Assembly: GCF_902499175.1 (NCBI RefSeq)
Contig: NZ_CABVQC010000069.1
Span: 1-49,857 of the forward strand
Reading direction: 5' to 3'
Origin: Burkholderia aenigmatica
GTDB taxonomy: Bacteria > Pseudomonadota > Gammaproteobacteria > Burkholderiales > Burkholderiaceae
Length of the DNA stretch: 49,857 nucleotides
Below, in pieces: positions 15,806 through 24,502 of the stretch. The position numbers were made by a program, and so were the translations under genes. Under the pieces are notes generated by a model. That model was not told where the DNA came from. It made no database searches and worked only from the letters and a program-made list of their open reading frames with translations. Each line of letters starts with the position of its first letter. Within the stretch, counting starts at the first letter, position 1.

Positions 15806-16186
15806 ATGCCCGCGCTGAATCTCGACACCGATGCGGATCGGATCGCCGAGCGCCTCGCCGATCCCGGCACGTTGCTGGTCGCCTGCCTGTGCGCCGAGTG
15901 GTGCGGCACGTGCCGCGACTACCGGACGGCCTTCGACCAGCTCGCCGACGCGCATCCTGACGCCTGCTTCGCCTGGATCGACATCGAAACGCATGCCGAC
16001 CAGCTCGACGATCTCGACGTCGAGAACTTCCCGACGATCCTGATCGAAGATACCCACACCGCCCGCTTCTTCGGCACGGTGCTGCCGCATGCGGCGATCG
16101 TCGAACGGATGCTGTCCGACCTGAGCGCGGTACCCGGTGCGCCGCACGCACCGAAATTGCGCAACGTCCTGACCGTCGAAGCCTGA
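15806..16186 (+). CDS. Thioredoxin-fold protein with CGTC active site
   Basis: This 126-residue cytoplasmic protein (no signal peptide) carries EWCGTC, with Cys33 and Cys36, and the cis-proline region NFPTILIED. The CGTC dipeptide differs from the CGPC of thioredoxin 1, so the redox potential should differ. It starts 36 bases after dprA and is probably cotranscribed. Its partner is unknown. Confidence 0.88.
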   Translation: MPALNLDTDADRIAERLADPGTLLVACLCAEWCGTCRDYRTAFDQLADAHPDACFAWIDIETHADQLDDLDVENFPTILIEDTHTARFFGTVLPHAAIVERMLSDLSAVPGAPHAPKLRNVLTVEA

Positions 16187-16379
16187 ATTCGCGAGCCGGC
16201 CCGGTGGTTTTGCGCGCGTTTGCGCGCCCCGCCGCGCCGGGCGCTTGCCGCCGTTGCGGCCCCCCTCTATGATGAGCCGCTTTTTGCACGCTGAGCCGCC
16301 ATCGCTGCGGCGTGTGCTATAAAGCGGTCGTAAAAGGGACCCACAACCGGCGAACCCGGTCTACCAACACACACCTGTC

Positions 16380-18998
16380 ATGTCCAAAGCACTGATCATT
16401 GCGGAAAAGCCTTCTGTCGCGAACGACATCGCACGCGCTTTGGGCGGCTTTACCAAGCATGACGAGTATTACGAAAGCGACGATTTCGTCCTTTCGTCCG
16501 CTGTCGGCCACCTGCTGGAAATCGCCGCCCCGGAAGAGTACGAGGTCAAGCGCGGGAAATGGAGCTTCGCGCATCTGCCCGTCATCCCCCCGCATTTCGA
16601 CCTGAACCCGATCGCAAAAAGCGAGTCGCGCCTCAAGGTGCTCACCAAGCTGTTGAAGCGCAAGGATGTCGACCGCCTGATCAACGCATGTGACGCGGGG
16701 CGCGAGGGCGAGCTGATTTTCCGCCTGATCGCGCAGCACGCGAAAGCGAAGCAGCCGGTCCAGCGCCTGTGGCTGCAGTCGATGACCCCGCAGGCGATCC
16801 GCGACGGCTTCGCGAACCTGCGCAGCGACGCGGACATGCTGCCGCTCGCCGACGCCGCACGCTGCCGCTCGGAAGCCGACTGGCTGGTCGGGATCAACGG
16901 CACCCGCGCGATGACCGCGTTCAACAGCAAGGGCGGCGGCTTCTTCCTGACGACGGTTGGCCGCGTTCAGACGCCAACGTTGTCGATCGTCGTCGAACGC
17001 GAAGAGAAAATTCGCCGCTTCATCCCGCGCGACTACTGGGAAGTGAAGGCCGAGTTCGCGTGCGCGGGCGGCTTCTACGAAGGCAAGTGGTACGACCCGA
17101 AATTCAAGCGCGACGAATTCGATCCGGAAAAGCGCGACTCCCGCCTGTGGAGCCTGCCGGCTGCCGAAACGATCGTCGCCGCATGTCGCGACCACGTCGG
17201 CACGGTCTCCGAGGAATCGAAGCCGTCGACGCAACTGTCGCCGCTGCTGTTCGACCTGACGAGCCTGCAGCGCGAAGCGAACAGCCGCTTCGGCTTCTCC
17301 GCGAAGAACACGCTCGGCCTTGCGCAGGCGCTGTATGAAAAGCACAAGGTGCTGACCTACCCGCGTACCGACGCGCGCGCACTGCCGGAAGACTACCTGT
17401 CGACGGTCGAGTCCACGCTCGAGATGCTGAAGGAGAGCAACAACTACCTGCCGCATGCGAAGCAGGTGCTCGACAAGGGCTGGGTGAAGCCGAACAAGCG
17501 GATCTTCGACAACTCGAAGATCAGCGACCACTTTGCAATCATCCCGACGCTGCAGGCGCCGAAGTCGCTGTCCGAGCCGGAGCAGAAGCTGTACGACATG
17601 GTCGTGAAGCGCTTCCTCGCCGTGTTCTTCCCGGCCGCTGAATTCCGCGTCACGACGCGGATCACCGAAGTCGCCGGCCATCACTTCAAGACCGAAGGCA
17701 AGGTGCTCGTCGAGCCGGGCTGGCTGCAGGTGTACGGCCGCGACGCCGAAGGCGCGGATGCGAACCTGGTGCCGGTGCAGAAGGACGAGAAGGTGAAGAC
17801 GGACGAAATCGCCGCCGTCGCGCTCGTCACGAAGCCGCCCGCACGCTACTCGGAAGCGACGCTGCTGTCCGCGATGGAAGGCGCAGGCAAGCTCGTCGAG
17901 GACGACGAGCTGCGCGAGGCGATGGCCGCGAAGGGCCTCGGCACGCCGGCCACGCGCGCGGCGATCATCGAAGGCCTGCTCGGCGAGAAATACCTCGTGC
18001 GCGAAGGCCGCGAACTGATCCCGACCGCGAAGGCATTCCAGCTGATGACGCTGCTGCGCGGGCTCGGCGTGAAGGAACTCACCGCGCCCGAGCTCACCGG
18101 CGAATGGGAATACAAGCTGTCGCAGATGGAGCGCGGCAACCTCGGGCGTGAAGCGTTCATGCAGGAAATCGCCCGCATGACGCAGCAGATCGTCAAGCGC
18201 GCGAAGGAATACGATTCCGACACGATCCCCGGCGATTACGCGACGCTCGAGACGCCGTGCCCGAACTGCGGCGGCCAGGTGAAGGAAAACTACCGCCGCT
18301 TCGCGTGCACGAAGTGCGAGTTCTCGATCTCGAAGATCCCGGGCAGCCGGCAGTTCGAGATCGCGGAAGTCGAGGAACTGCTGCGCGAGAAGACGATTGG
18401 CCCGCTGTCCGGCTTCCGCAGCAAGATGGGCCGCCCGTTCTCGGCGATCCTCAAGCTGTCCTTCGACGACGAGACGAAGAACTACAAGCTCGAGTTCGAT
18501 TTCGGCCAGGACACGGGTGGTGAGGAAGGCGAGGCGCCCGATTTCTCCGCGCAGGAGCCGGTCGGTGCGTGCCCGAAGTGCAAGGGCCGCGTGTTCGAGC
18601 ACGGGATGAGCTACGTGTGCGAGCACTCGGTGGCCAACCCGAAGACCTGCGACTTCCGCTCGGGCAAGGTGATCCTGCAGCAGGAAATCACGCGCGAGCA
18701 GATGGGCAAGCTGCTGGCCGACGGCCGCACGGATCTGCTGCCGAACTTCAAGTCGTCGCGCACGGGCCGCAACTTCAAGGCCTTCCTCGTGAAGCAGCCG
18801 GACGGCAAGATCGGCTTCGAGTTCGAGAAGAAGGAACCGAAGGCCGCCGCGAAGAAGACGGCAAAGTCGGCGACGACGGATGCCGAAACCGTGACGGAAG
18901 GCGCCGAAGAGAAACCGGCACCGGCTCGCAAGACCGCCGCCAAGACCGCGACCAAGACAGCCGCTCGCAAAACGACGGCACGCAAGACCGGCTCGTAA
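16380..18998 (+). CDS. topB: DNA topoisomerase III
   Basis: This 872-residue type IA topoisomerase relaxes and decatenates DNA through a 5'-phosphotyrosine. The TOPRIM motifs are IIAEKPSVA and NACDAGREGELIFR, and the active-site Tyr327 lies in VLTYPRTDA. Two C-terminal zinc-finger-like regions follow: CPNCGG...CTKC and CPKCKG...C...C. The last 60 or so residues are a Lys/Ala/Thr-rich tail resembling histone H1 repeats (KTAAKTATKTAARKT). E. coli TopB is about 650 residues, so the extra zinc module and tail are a Burkholderia-type extension. An extended -10 (TGCTATAAA, 16315-16323) lies 57 bases upstream. Confidence 0.95.
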   Translation: MSKALIIAEKPSVANDIARALGGFTKHDEYYESDDFVLSSAVGHLLEIAAPEEYEVKRGKWSFAHLPVIPPHFDLNPIAKSESRLKVLTKLLKRKDVDRLINACDAGREGELIFRLIAQHAKAKQPVQRLWLQSMTPQAIRDGFANLRSDADMLPLADAARCRSEADWLVGINGTRAMTAFNSKGGGFFLTTVGRVQTPTLSIVVEREEKIRRFIPRDYWEVKAEFACAGGFYEGKWYDPKFKRDEFDPEKRDSRLWSLPAAETIVAACRDHVGTVSEESKPSTQLSPLLFDLTSLQREANSRFGFSAKNTLGLAQALYEKHKVLTYPRTDARALPEDYLSTVESTLEMLKESNNYLPHAKQVLDKGWVKPNKRIFDNSKISDHFAIIPTLQAPKSLSEPEQKLYDMVVKRFLAVFFPAAEFRVTTRITEVAGHHFKTEGKVLVEPGWLQVYGRDAEGADANLVPVQKDEKVKTDEIAAVALVTKPPARYSEATLLSAMEGAGKLVEDDELREAMAAKGLGTPATRAAIIEGLLGEKYLVREGRELIPTAKAFQLMTLLRGLGVKELTAPELTGEWEYKLSQMERGNLGREAFMQEIARMTQQIVKRAKEYDSDTIPGDYATLETPCPNCGGQVKENYRRFACTKCEFSISKIPGSRQFEIAEVEELLREKTIGPLSGFRSKMGRPFSAILKLSFDDETKNYKLEFDFGQDTGGEEGEAPDFSAQEPVGACPKCKGRVFEHGMSYVCEHSVANPKTCDFRSGKVILQQEITREQMGKLLADGRTDLLPNFKSSRTGRNFKAFLVKQPDGKIGFEFEKKEPKAAAKKTAKSATTDAETVTEGAEEKPAPARKTAAKTATKTAARKTTARKTGS

Positions 18999-19051
18999 CG
19001 ATCCGGCCGCCGGGGCTTCCCCCGGCGCATCCGGCTCCGGCTGGCAGCCAT

Positions 19052-19087
19052 AAAAAAACGCGGATCGATCGCTCGATCCGCGTTTTT
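19052..19087. terminator. Bidirectional terminator between topB and the LysR gene
   Basis: The arms ACGCGGATCGA (19058-19068) and TCGATCCGCGT (19073-19083) form a perfect 11-bp stem with a TCGC loop. A7 precedes the stem and T6 follows it, so it can stop both converging transcripts. Confidence 0.92.
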
Positions 19088-19127
19088 TCTTTGTGCCGGC
19101 GGCAACTGCCGCCCGGCCGTCGCGCCG

Positions 19128-20177
19128 TTACAGCGGCGACGGCACCGCGACGCGCGTGCGCGACGAACGCGGCAGGCGCGGCGACAGGTTCGGGTCGGCC
19201 GCTTCCGGCTGCTCGGCACGCGTCTCGACACCGATCGGCGCCAGCGCAGAGCTCTGCGCGGCCCACTGCTCGCCCATCATCGCGTCGGTCGAGTGGCTGA
19301 AATGCTCGACGAGGTGGTCGATGAACGTGCGCACCTTCGCGGGCAGATGGCGCCGGCTCGGGTAAGCGATGTTGATCTCGACCTGCGGCAGCCGGAAATC
19401 CGGCAGCAGCCGCACGAGCGCGCCACGCGCGATGTCGCTGCCGATCAGGTAGCTCGGCAGGATCGCGACGCCCATCCCGAGCAGCGCGAACTGGCGCAGC
19501 ATCGCGGTATTGTTCGCGACGATCACGTTGGTCGGGCGCACGCGCACTTCGCCGTCCGGCCCCGTGAACACGCGCTCGTCGCCCCAGTATTCGGTCGGCA
19601 GGCTCAGGCTCGGGTGCTCGGCGAGATGCTCCGGATGGGTCGGCACGCCGTGCTTCTCCAGATAGCTCGGCGTCGCGCACACGGTCATGCAGCCGGTAGT
19701 CAGGCGCCGCGTGACGATGCTCGCGCTGCGCATCTGGCGCGTGACGACGATGCCGACGTCGAAGCCTTCCTCGACGAGATCGACCTGCCGGTCGACCAGC
19801 GTGAGATCCGGCACCACTTTCGGGAAATTCTCCGTGTACGACTGCAACACGGGCGCGAGGTTATGCAGGCCGAACACGACCGGCGCGACGATGCGCAGCG
19901 TGCCGACCGGCTCGTGATTGCGCGCGACGACCATCTGTTCGACGTCCTCGAGCTCATCGAGGATCTGCCGGGCACGCTCCAGATAGACCTGGCCCGACTC
20001 CGTCAGGGAAAGGCTGCGCGTGGTGCGGTTCAGCAAACGCGTGCCGAGCCGGCCTTCCAGATCGGCGACGTGACGCGTCGCGACCGCGTTGGAGATATCC
20101 ATTGCACTCGCGGCCCGCGCAAAACTGCCGAGATCTGCAACCTTGACGAACACGCGCATCGACTGCAAATGATCCAT
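19128..20177 (-). CDS. LysR-type transcriptional regulator
   Basis: This 349-residue regulator has the N-terminal winged HTH (residues 1-60: LGSFARAASAMDISNAVATR) and a LysR substrate-binding domain (about 90-295). Its C-terminal tail of roughly 45 Pro/Arg/Ser-rich residues makes it longer than the usual 300. The start at 20177 has GGAG six bases upstream. It is divergent from the D-2-hydroxyacid dehydrogenase gene across 426 bases that carry a strong dyad, so that gene is the likely target. The ligand is unknown. Confidence 0.92.
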   Translation of the reverse strand: MDHLQSMRVFVKVADLGSFARAASAMDISNAVATRHVADLEGRLGTRLLNRTTRSLSLTESGQVYLERARQILDELEDVEQMVVARNHEPVGTLRIVAPVVFGLHNLAPVLQSYTENFPKVVPDLTLVDRQVDLVEEGFDVGIVVTRQMRSASIVTRRLTTGCMTVCATPSYLEKHGVPTHPEHLAEHPSLSLPTEYWGDERVFTGPDGEVRVRPTNVIVANNTAMLRQFALLGMGVAILPSYLIGSDIARGALVRLLPDFRLPQVEINIAYPSRRHLPAKVRTFIDHLVEHFSHSTDAMMGEQWAAQSSALAPIGVETRAEQPEAADPNLSPRLPRSSRTRVAVPSPL

Positions 20178-20603
20178 AAACGACTCCTGCCGCTGTTACA
20201 ACTTCAAAAAGATGAAGCAAATGCGTAATTCTCCTACGACAGCGGAAATGATGCAGAGTTGCTCAACAAGGCCCCGGTTGACGATAAAAATAGTCAAAAA
20301 TCCTCGCCTTCTGCGGATAGTTGATCCAATTATTCTGATTGGAGCAACAATTGGGTGAACCTCGTCGAGTAAGTGGCCGAATCAGGAAGGACGTATTTGA
20401 TGCGACACAACAGCGCACCCTTCCACCCGTCTCGCAAGCGGCGCCGGGTCAGGCTGCCGCCAATTGCGGCGGAGCGTAACAACCTGTTAAAAAGACACCA
20501 TGGAGGCGGCCGACGTAGCATCATGTCGGCCCCGGCCGGGCGGGACGGGTGCGCGACGTGCGCCGCCGCCACCGCCGCTTTCAACGCGCGACACCCGCTC
20601 ACC
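20178..20603. other. Divergent regulatory region, LysR gene / dehydrogenase gene
   Basis: This 426-base gap holds an AT-rich stretch at about 20280-20360 that stands out from the GC-rich surroundings, and the dyad at 20321-20347. A half-site-like TTGCTCAACA lies at 20259. The open frame reading into the dehydrogenase from 20373 looks like leader sequence, not protein. Confidence 0.55.
20321..20347. promoter_or_regulatory. Dyad operator candidate
   Basis: TTGATCCAAT (20321-20330) and ATTGGAGCAA (20338-20347) are inverted repeats matching at 9 of 10 positions around a 7-base spacer. A third ATTGG follows at 20350-20354. The site lies between the divergent genes and does not follow the classical T-N11-A form. 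Confidence 0.6.
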
Positions 20604-21617
20604 ATGAAAATTGCCATCCTCGACGACTACCAGGACGCCGTCCGCAAGCTGAACTGCTTCGAGATGCTTGCCGACCACGACGTGAAGGTCTTCAACAATA
20701 CGGTGCGCGGATTGGGACAGCTCGCCAGCCGTCTGGCGGAAGTCGAGGCGCTCGTGCTGATTCGCGAACGGACTCCGATTTCGTCGCAACTGCTCGCCAA
20801 GCTGCCGAACCTGCGCATGATCAGCCAGACCGGCCGCGTGTCGAGCCACATCGATCTCGAGGCCTGTACCGACCGCGGCATCGCGGTGCTCGAAGGCACG
20901 GGCTCGCCGGTCGCGCCCGCCGAACTGACCTGGGCGCTCGTGATGGCCGCCCAGCGCCGCATTCCGCAGTACGTCGCGAACCTGAAGCAGGGCGCCTGGC
21001 AGCAGTCGGGCCTGAAGACGTCGGCGATGCCGCCGAACTTCGGCCTCGGCCAGGTGCTGCGCGGCCAGACGCTCGGCATCTGGGGCTACGGCAAGATCGG
21101 CCGGCTCGTCGCCGGCTACGGCAAGGCGTTCGGGATGAACGTGCTGATCTGGGGCCGCGAGCATTCGCTCGAGGCCGCGCGCGCCGACGGCTATACGGCC
21201 GCCGAAAGCCGCGAAGCACTGTTCGAGCAGAGCGACGTGCTGTCGCTGCACCTGCGCATGCATGACGACACGCGCGGGATCGTGAAGCAGGAAGACCTGA
21301 TGCGGATGAAGCCGACGTCGCTGCTCGTCAACACGAGCCGCGCCGAACTGCTCGAGGAAAATGCGCTGGTCAACGCGCTGTCGCACAACCGTCCGGGGAT
21401 GGTCGCGATCGACGTGTTCGAGAGCGAGCCGATCCTGCAGGGCTACAGCCTGCTGCGCATGGAAAACGTGATCTGCACGCCGCACATCGGCTACGTCGAG
21501 CGCGAAAGCTACGAGTTGTATTTCAGTGCAGCGTTCCGGAACATCCTCGCATTCGACGACGGCGACATGTCGAGCGTCGCCAACCCGGAAGCGCTGACGC
21601 CGATCCGCAAGCGCTGA
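20604..21617 (+). CDS. D-2-hydroxyacid dehydrogenase family protein
   Basis: This 337-residue NAD(P)-dependent enzyme interconverts 2-oxo acids and D-2-hydroxy acids. It has the NAD-binding GYGKIG in the Rossmann domain near residue 150, the catalytic Arg in NTSRAELL, Glu in VFESEPI, and His in TPHIGY. The frame is open to 20373, but the family N terminus MKIAILDDYQ begins at the ATG at 20604, which lacks a good ribosome site. An in-frame ATG at 20523 is a weaker alternative. The substrate is unknown. Confidence 0.9.
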   Translation: MKIAILDDYQDAVRKLNCFEMLADHDVKVFNNTVRGLGQLASRLAEVEALVLIRERTPISSQLLAKLPNLRMISQTGRVSSHIDLEACTDRGIAVLEGTGSPVAPAELTWALVMAAQRRIPQYVANLKQGAWQQSGLKTSAMPPNFGLGQVLRGQTLGIWGYGKIGRLVAGYGKAFGMNVLIWGREHSLEAARADGYTAAESREALFEQSDVLSLHLRMHDDTRGIVKQEDLMRMKPTSLLVNTSRAELLEENALVNALSHNRPGMVAIDVFESEPILQGYSLLRMENVICTPHIGYVERESYELYFSAAFRNILAFDDGDMSSVANPEALTPIRKR

Positions 21618-21665
21618 CCGCACGGGCTGCGCACGCCGCGCGGCCCGCTTTTCCGATTCCCGCCA

Positions 21666-22532
21666 TCAGGCGGCCACGCGGCCGCCCGTCATCGCGTCGA
21701 CGCGCGTGAGGAAATGCTCGCCGTCGCGCCGCCCGAGGTCGTACGCATGCCGCATCTGCGACGGGCTCGTGTAATCCCAACTCGAAATCGGCACCTTGCT
21801 CGACGGCTGGACGTACAGCCGCCGCTGCTCGCCATGCGCGACCGTGAACATCTGCGGGCGCGGATACAGCCGCGTGACGAGCACCAGCACGTCGCCCGGC
21901 GTCGGGTCGAGCGCGTCGACCGGTACGTTGTCGACCATCCCGCCATCGAGCACGGGCCGGCCGCCGCGTCGCAGCACCGGCGTGAACGGCGGCGTGCAGG
22001 ACGACTGCAGGATCAGGTCGGCAAGTTCGTCGACTCGCGTGCAGGCCTGCGCGCGCACGAATTCCGGCCGAAAGCCGAGCGTGCGCCCGAGTGTCGGATG
22101 CAGCGTCTTGCGCACGTACTTCTCGATGTTGTACGCGACGAGGCCGGCGGCGACTGCACTGCGCGCGCCGAGCCAGCGCGGCACGTGCGACACGCCGATG
22201 CGGATCTCCGGCGCCGCGGCAAGCTGCGCGAACGGCTCGCCGTAGATGTCGAGCAGCGCCTGACGGTAAATCCGGTAATGCGGAAACACGGGCTCGCGCC
22301 CGAACAGGTTGCCCCAGTACGCGTTCTTCCGGTTGTGGCGCAGCGCCTCTTCGTAATAGCGCATCACCCAGGCGGCGTCGCGCGTATACAGCATGCACGC
22401 GGTCGCCGCGCCGGCCGAGATGCCGGTGATCACGCGCGGGCGCAAGCCGAGCGCCGGCTGGGCGACATCCCAGAAGCCGGCCTGCCACCAGCAGCGATTG
22501 CCCCCGCCCGCGAAGACGATCTGGTCGAACAT
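21666..22532 (-). CDS. Patatin-like phospholipase family protein
   Basis: This 288-residue cytoplasmic acyl hydrolase has the patatin oxyanion hole GGGNRCWWQAG near residue 9, the nucleophile Ser39 in GISAG, and the dyad Asp196 in DGGMVDN. No signal peptide is seen. Patatins remove acyl chains from phospholipids or related esters. It begins 8 bases after the thioesterase stop, so the two form an operon that could release and then process acyl groups. Confidence 0.9.
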   Translation of the reverse strand: MFDQIVFAGGGNRCWWQAGFWDVAQPALGLRPRVITGISAGAATACMLYTRDAAWVMRYYEEALRHNRKNAYWGNLFGREPVFPHYRIYRQALLDIYGEPFAQLAAAPEIRIGVSHVPRWLGARSAVAAGLVAYNIEKYVRKTLHPTLGRTLGFRPEFVRAQACTRVDELADLILQSSCTPPFTPVLRRGGRPVLDGGMVDNVPVDALDPTPGDVLVLVTRLYPRPQMFTVAHGEQRRLYVQPSSKVPISSWDYTSPSQMRHAYDLGRRDGEHFLTRVDAMTGGRVAA

Positions 22533-22540
22533 CGCGCCGC

Positions 22541-22945
22541 TCAGCTGACGAGCGCGTAGGTCGACGTCGCGTGGACCGCCATCTTGCCGTCCTCGTCGAA
22601 CAGCTCGACTTCGCCGAATACGAGATTGCGGCCCATCCGCAGCACGCGCGCGGTGACGAGCACGTCGCCCTTGCGCACGGGACGCATGAAGTTCGTGTTC
22701 AACGATACGGTCGTCATCGGCCGGAACTCGCCGAGCGCGGCCGAGATCGCGACCACCATCGCGGTGTCGGCGGCCGCCGTGAACACCTGGCCGCAGATCA
22801 CACCGCCGGAATGGCGGAATTCGCCGGAAAACGGCAGGCGCAGCGTGACGCTGTCGTCGCCGATCGACACAGGGACCAGACCGAGCGAGCGGACCCAGGG
22901 GGCCAGCAGGCGATCCAGCAATTCGCGGACTGCGTTTTCGTCCAT
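22541..22945 (-). CDS. PaaI-type hotdog thioesterase
   Basis: This 134-residue hotdog-fold protein resembles the PaaI/YbgC-like acyl-CoA thioesterases. The motif region HSGGVICGQVFTAAADTAM (catalytic Asp) lies near residues 46-65, followed by VSLNTNFMRPVRKGDV. The frame is open 14 codons further, but the ATG at 22945 gives the normal start. It is the first gene of a two-gene unit with the patatin gene. The acyl-CoA substrate is unknown. Confidence 0.87.
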   Translation of the reverse strand: MDENAVRELLDRLLAPWVRSLGLVPVSIGDDSVTLRLPFSGEFRHSGGVICGQVFTAAADTAMVVAISAALGEFRPMTTVSLNTNFMRPVRKGDVLVTARVLRMGRNLVFGEVELFDEDGKMAVHATSTYALVS

Positions 22946-23091
22946 CTTCGAAAGCCCAGAAAGCGTTGCGCGACCGCCGCGCAACACGGTGGCGTCATCA
23001 TACCGGGAGCGCGGAAACTGCGATCGCTCGTTATCGGGCCGACAGCTGCCGTAGTCGTGACGAAATATTTTGAGAAATTTGCAGAAAGGGC

Positions 23092-23120
23092 TTGCAAGGT
23101 CTGAAATACCCGTGCATAAT
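23092..23120 (+). promoter_or_regulatory. Sigma-70 promoter of tRNA-Lys
   Basis: The -35 TTGCAA (23092-23097) and -10 CATAAT (23115-23120) are 17 bases apart, and the tRNA starts 13 bases after the -10. Confidence 0.82.
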
Positions 23121-23133
23121 CTTTCTTCTGTTG

Positions 23134-23209
23134 GGGGCGTTAGCTCAGTTGGTAGAGCAGCGGACTCTTAATCCGTAGGTCGAGTGTTCGAGTCACTCAC
23201 GCCCCACCA
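23134..23209 (+). tRNA. tRNA-Lys (anticodon CTT)
   Basis: This 76-base gene has a full cloverleaf. The acceptor stem GGGGCGT/ACGCCCC is fully paired. The anticodon stem GCGGA/TCCGT encloses CTCTTAA (anticodon CTT), and the T arm GAGTG/CACTC encloses TTCGAGT. CCA is encoded. It is a single-gene unit with its own promoter and terminator. Confidence 0.97.
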
Positions 23210-23219
23210 GGAATTCCGA

Positions 23220-23254
23220 AGCCCGGTTAGCGAAAGCTGACCGGGCTTTTTCCT
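23220..23254 (+). terminator. Rho-independent terminator after tRNA-Lys
   Basis: The arms 23220-23231 (AGCCCGGTTAGC) and 23236-23247 (GCTGACCGGGCT) pair over 12 bp with one G-U and a GAAA tetraloop, followed by T5 and a further T-rich stretch. Confidence 0.93.
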
Positions 23255-23542
23255 TTTCCGCCGCCGCACTCGCGACGCCCCCCCCCTTTCGCAGTACGCC
23301 ACCGCACGCCCGTTCCGCATCGTTTCCGCTAGAATCGTCCGACAAATATCACACGACCGGCGCAGGCACTGCCGTTTGCCCGCCGGCACTGAGAGAACAT
23401 GGGACGTCACACATGGAAGCATGTAACCGAGACGCGACCATTCAGAGAGCCTGGTTGCGCCGATATCGGCGAGTCCGTCGGGACACGCCACTCCCCCGAT
23501 CACACCGGCATCCGCAGTGCGACGCACGAACCGGATCCGGTC

Positions 23543-24448
23543 ATGCCGGGTAAAGACGCGCTCGTCGCAATCGCGCTCGGCGTCCTGCTGCTCGTGCTGG
23601 CCGGCATGCTAGCCGTCACGGCCGGCCAGGCGACCGGCCAGCTGGTTCGGGCGCCGGGCACCGTCGTGCGCATCGTGCAGGACAGCGACGCGATGCGCGC
23701 GTATCGGCCGATCGTCGCGTATCTCGCGAACGACGGCCAGCGCCGCGAAGTCGCCGGCAATACCGCATCGACCGTCCCCGCCTACGACATCGGCGAGAAC
23801 GTCGAGGTATGGCTCGACCCGACCCACCCCGACCGCCCCGCACTGATCGACGATTTCGCGCAACGCTGGTTTCCAGCCGCCGTGCCGGCGCTGCTCGCCA
23901 TCGCGTCGTTCGCGATCGGCGGCCTCCTGATCGTCGGCGAACGCCGCCGCCGGTCGTCCGCCCCGCAGCCGGCCCGCCCTGCCCGCAAGCACGCGCGGAG
24001 CCGCTGGGATATCGCGATTGTGCTGATTCCGATCGCGATCGGCACGGGCTTCGTCGCCGGTGCCGGCGCGGCCGGCCTGCGTCAGTGGCAGATCGTCCAC
24101 CACTACGCGCGCTCGACCGGCCACGTCGTCGAGATCGCGAAAAACGCGCGCTCGACCCGCTCGCGCACGTCGCTGTATTCGGCGATCGTCGCGTTCACGA
24201 CCGACAGCGGACGCCAGATCACGTTCGCCCAGGGCTCGGCGTCGTCGCATCCGGGCCTGCACGAAGGCGAAGCGGTCAACGTGCTGTACGACCCCGTCAC
24301 CCCCGAGCGCGCGATCGTCGACCGCTTCTGGGATCGCTGGGGCCTCACGGCCATCCTGTTCGTGATCGGCGCGCCGTTCCTCGCGGCCGGGCTGTTCATC
24401 GCCGTGACGCTCTGGCCGGAACACCCGCAGCACGAAGCCGCTCGATGA
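23543..24448 (+). CDS. Membrane protein with two tandem DUF3592-like units
   Basis: This 301-residue protein consists of two similar halves. Each has a hydrophobic segment, an extracytoplasmic beta-rich part and a second hydrophobic segment. GTVVRIVQ...YDIGENVEVWLDP in the first half matches GHVVEIAK...LHEGEAVNVLYDP in the second, the DUF3592 pattern. The membrane segments lie near residues 6-26, 112-135, 158-180 and 265-290. No enzymatic role is known. The frame is open to ATG 23399, but those 48 residues look non-coding, so 23543 is preferred. A TAGAAT -10-like box lies at 23330, and a C9 tract at 23278-23286. Confidence 0.75.
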   Translation: MPGKDALVAIALGVLLLVLAGMLAVTAGQATGQLVRAPGTVVRIVQDSDAMRAYRPIVAYLANDGQRREVAGNTASTVPAYDIGENVEVWLDPTHPDRPALIDDFAQRWFPAAVPALLAIASFAIGGLLIVGERRRRSSAPQPARPARKHARSRWDIAIVLIPIAIGTGFVAGAGAAGLRQWQIVHHYARSTGHVVEIAKNARSTRSRTSLYSAIVAFTTDSGRQITFAQGSASSHPGLHEGEAVNVLYDPVTPERAIVDRFWDRWGLTAILFVIGAPFLAAGLFIAVTLWPEHPQHEAAR

Positions 24449-24502
24449 CGCTCGCGCGCCGGCCGCGCACCGCGTGGCACGGCAACCGGCCCGGCGCGCG
24501 CG

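Noticed and set aside
16317..18626. Long minus-strand frame of 769 codons
   Set aside because: It is antisense to topB, which has catalytic motifs and a terminator. The shadow has a compositional bias and no known motif.
20373..20603. N-terminal extension of the D-2-hydroxyacid dehydrogenase
   Set aside because: The extra residues are Arg/Ala-rich and unlike the family, and the gap contains a regulatory dyad.
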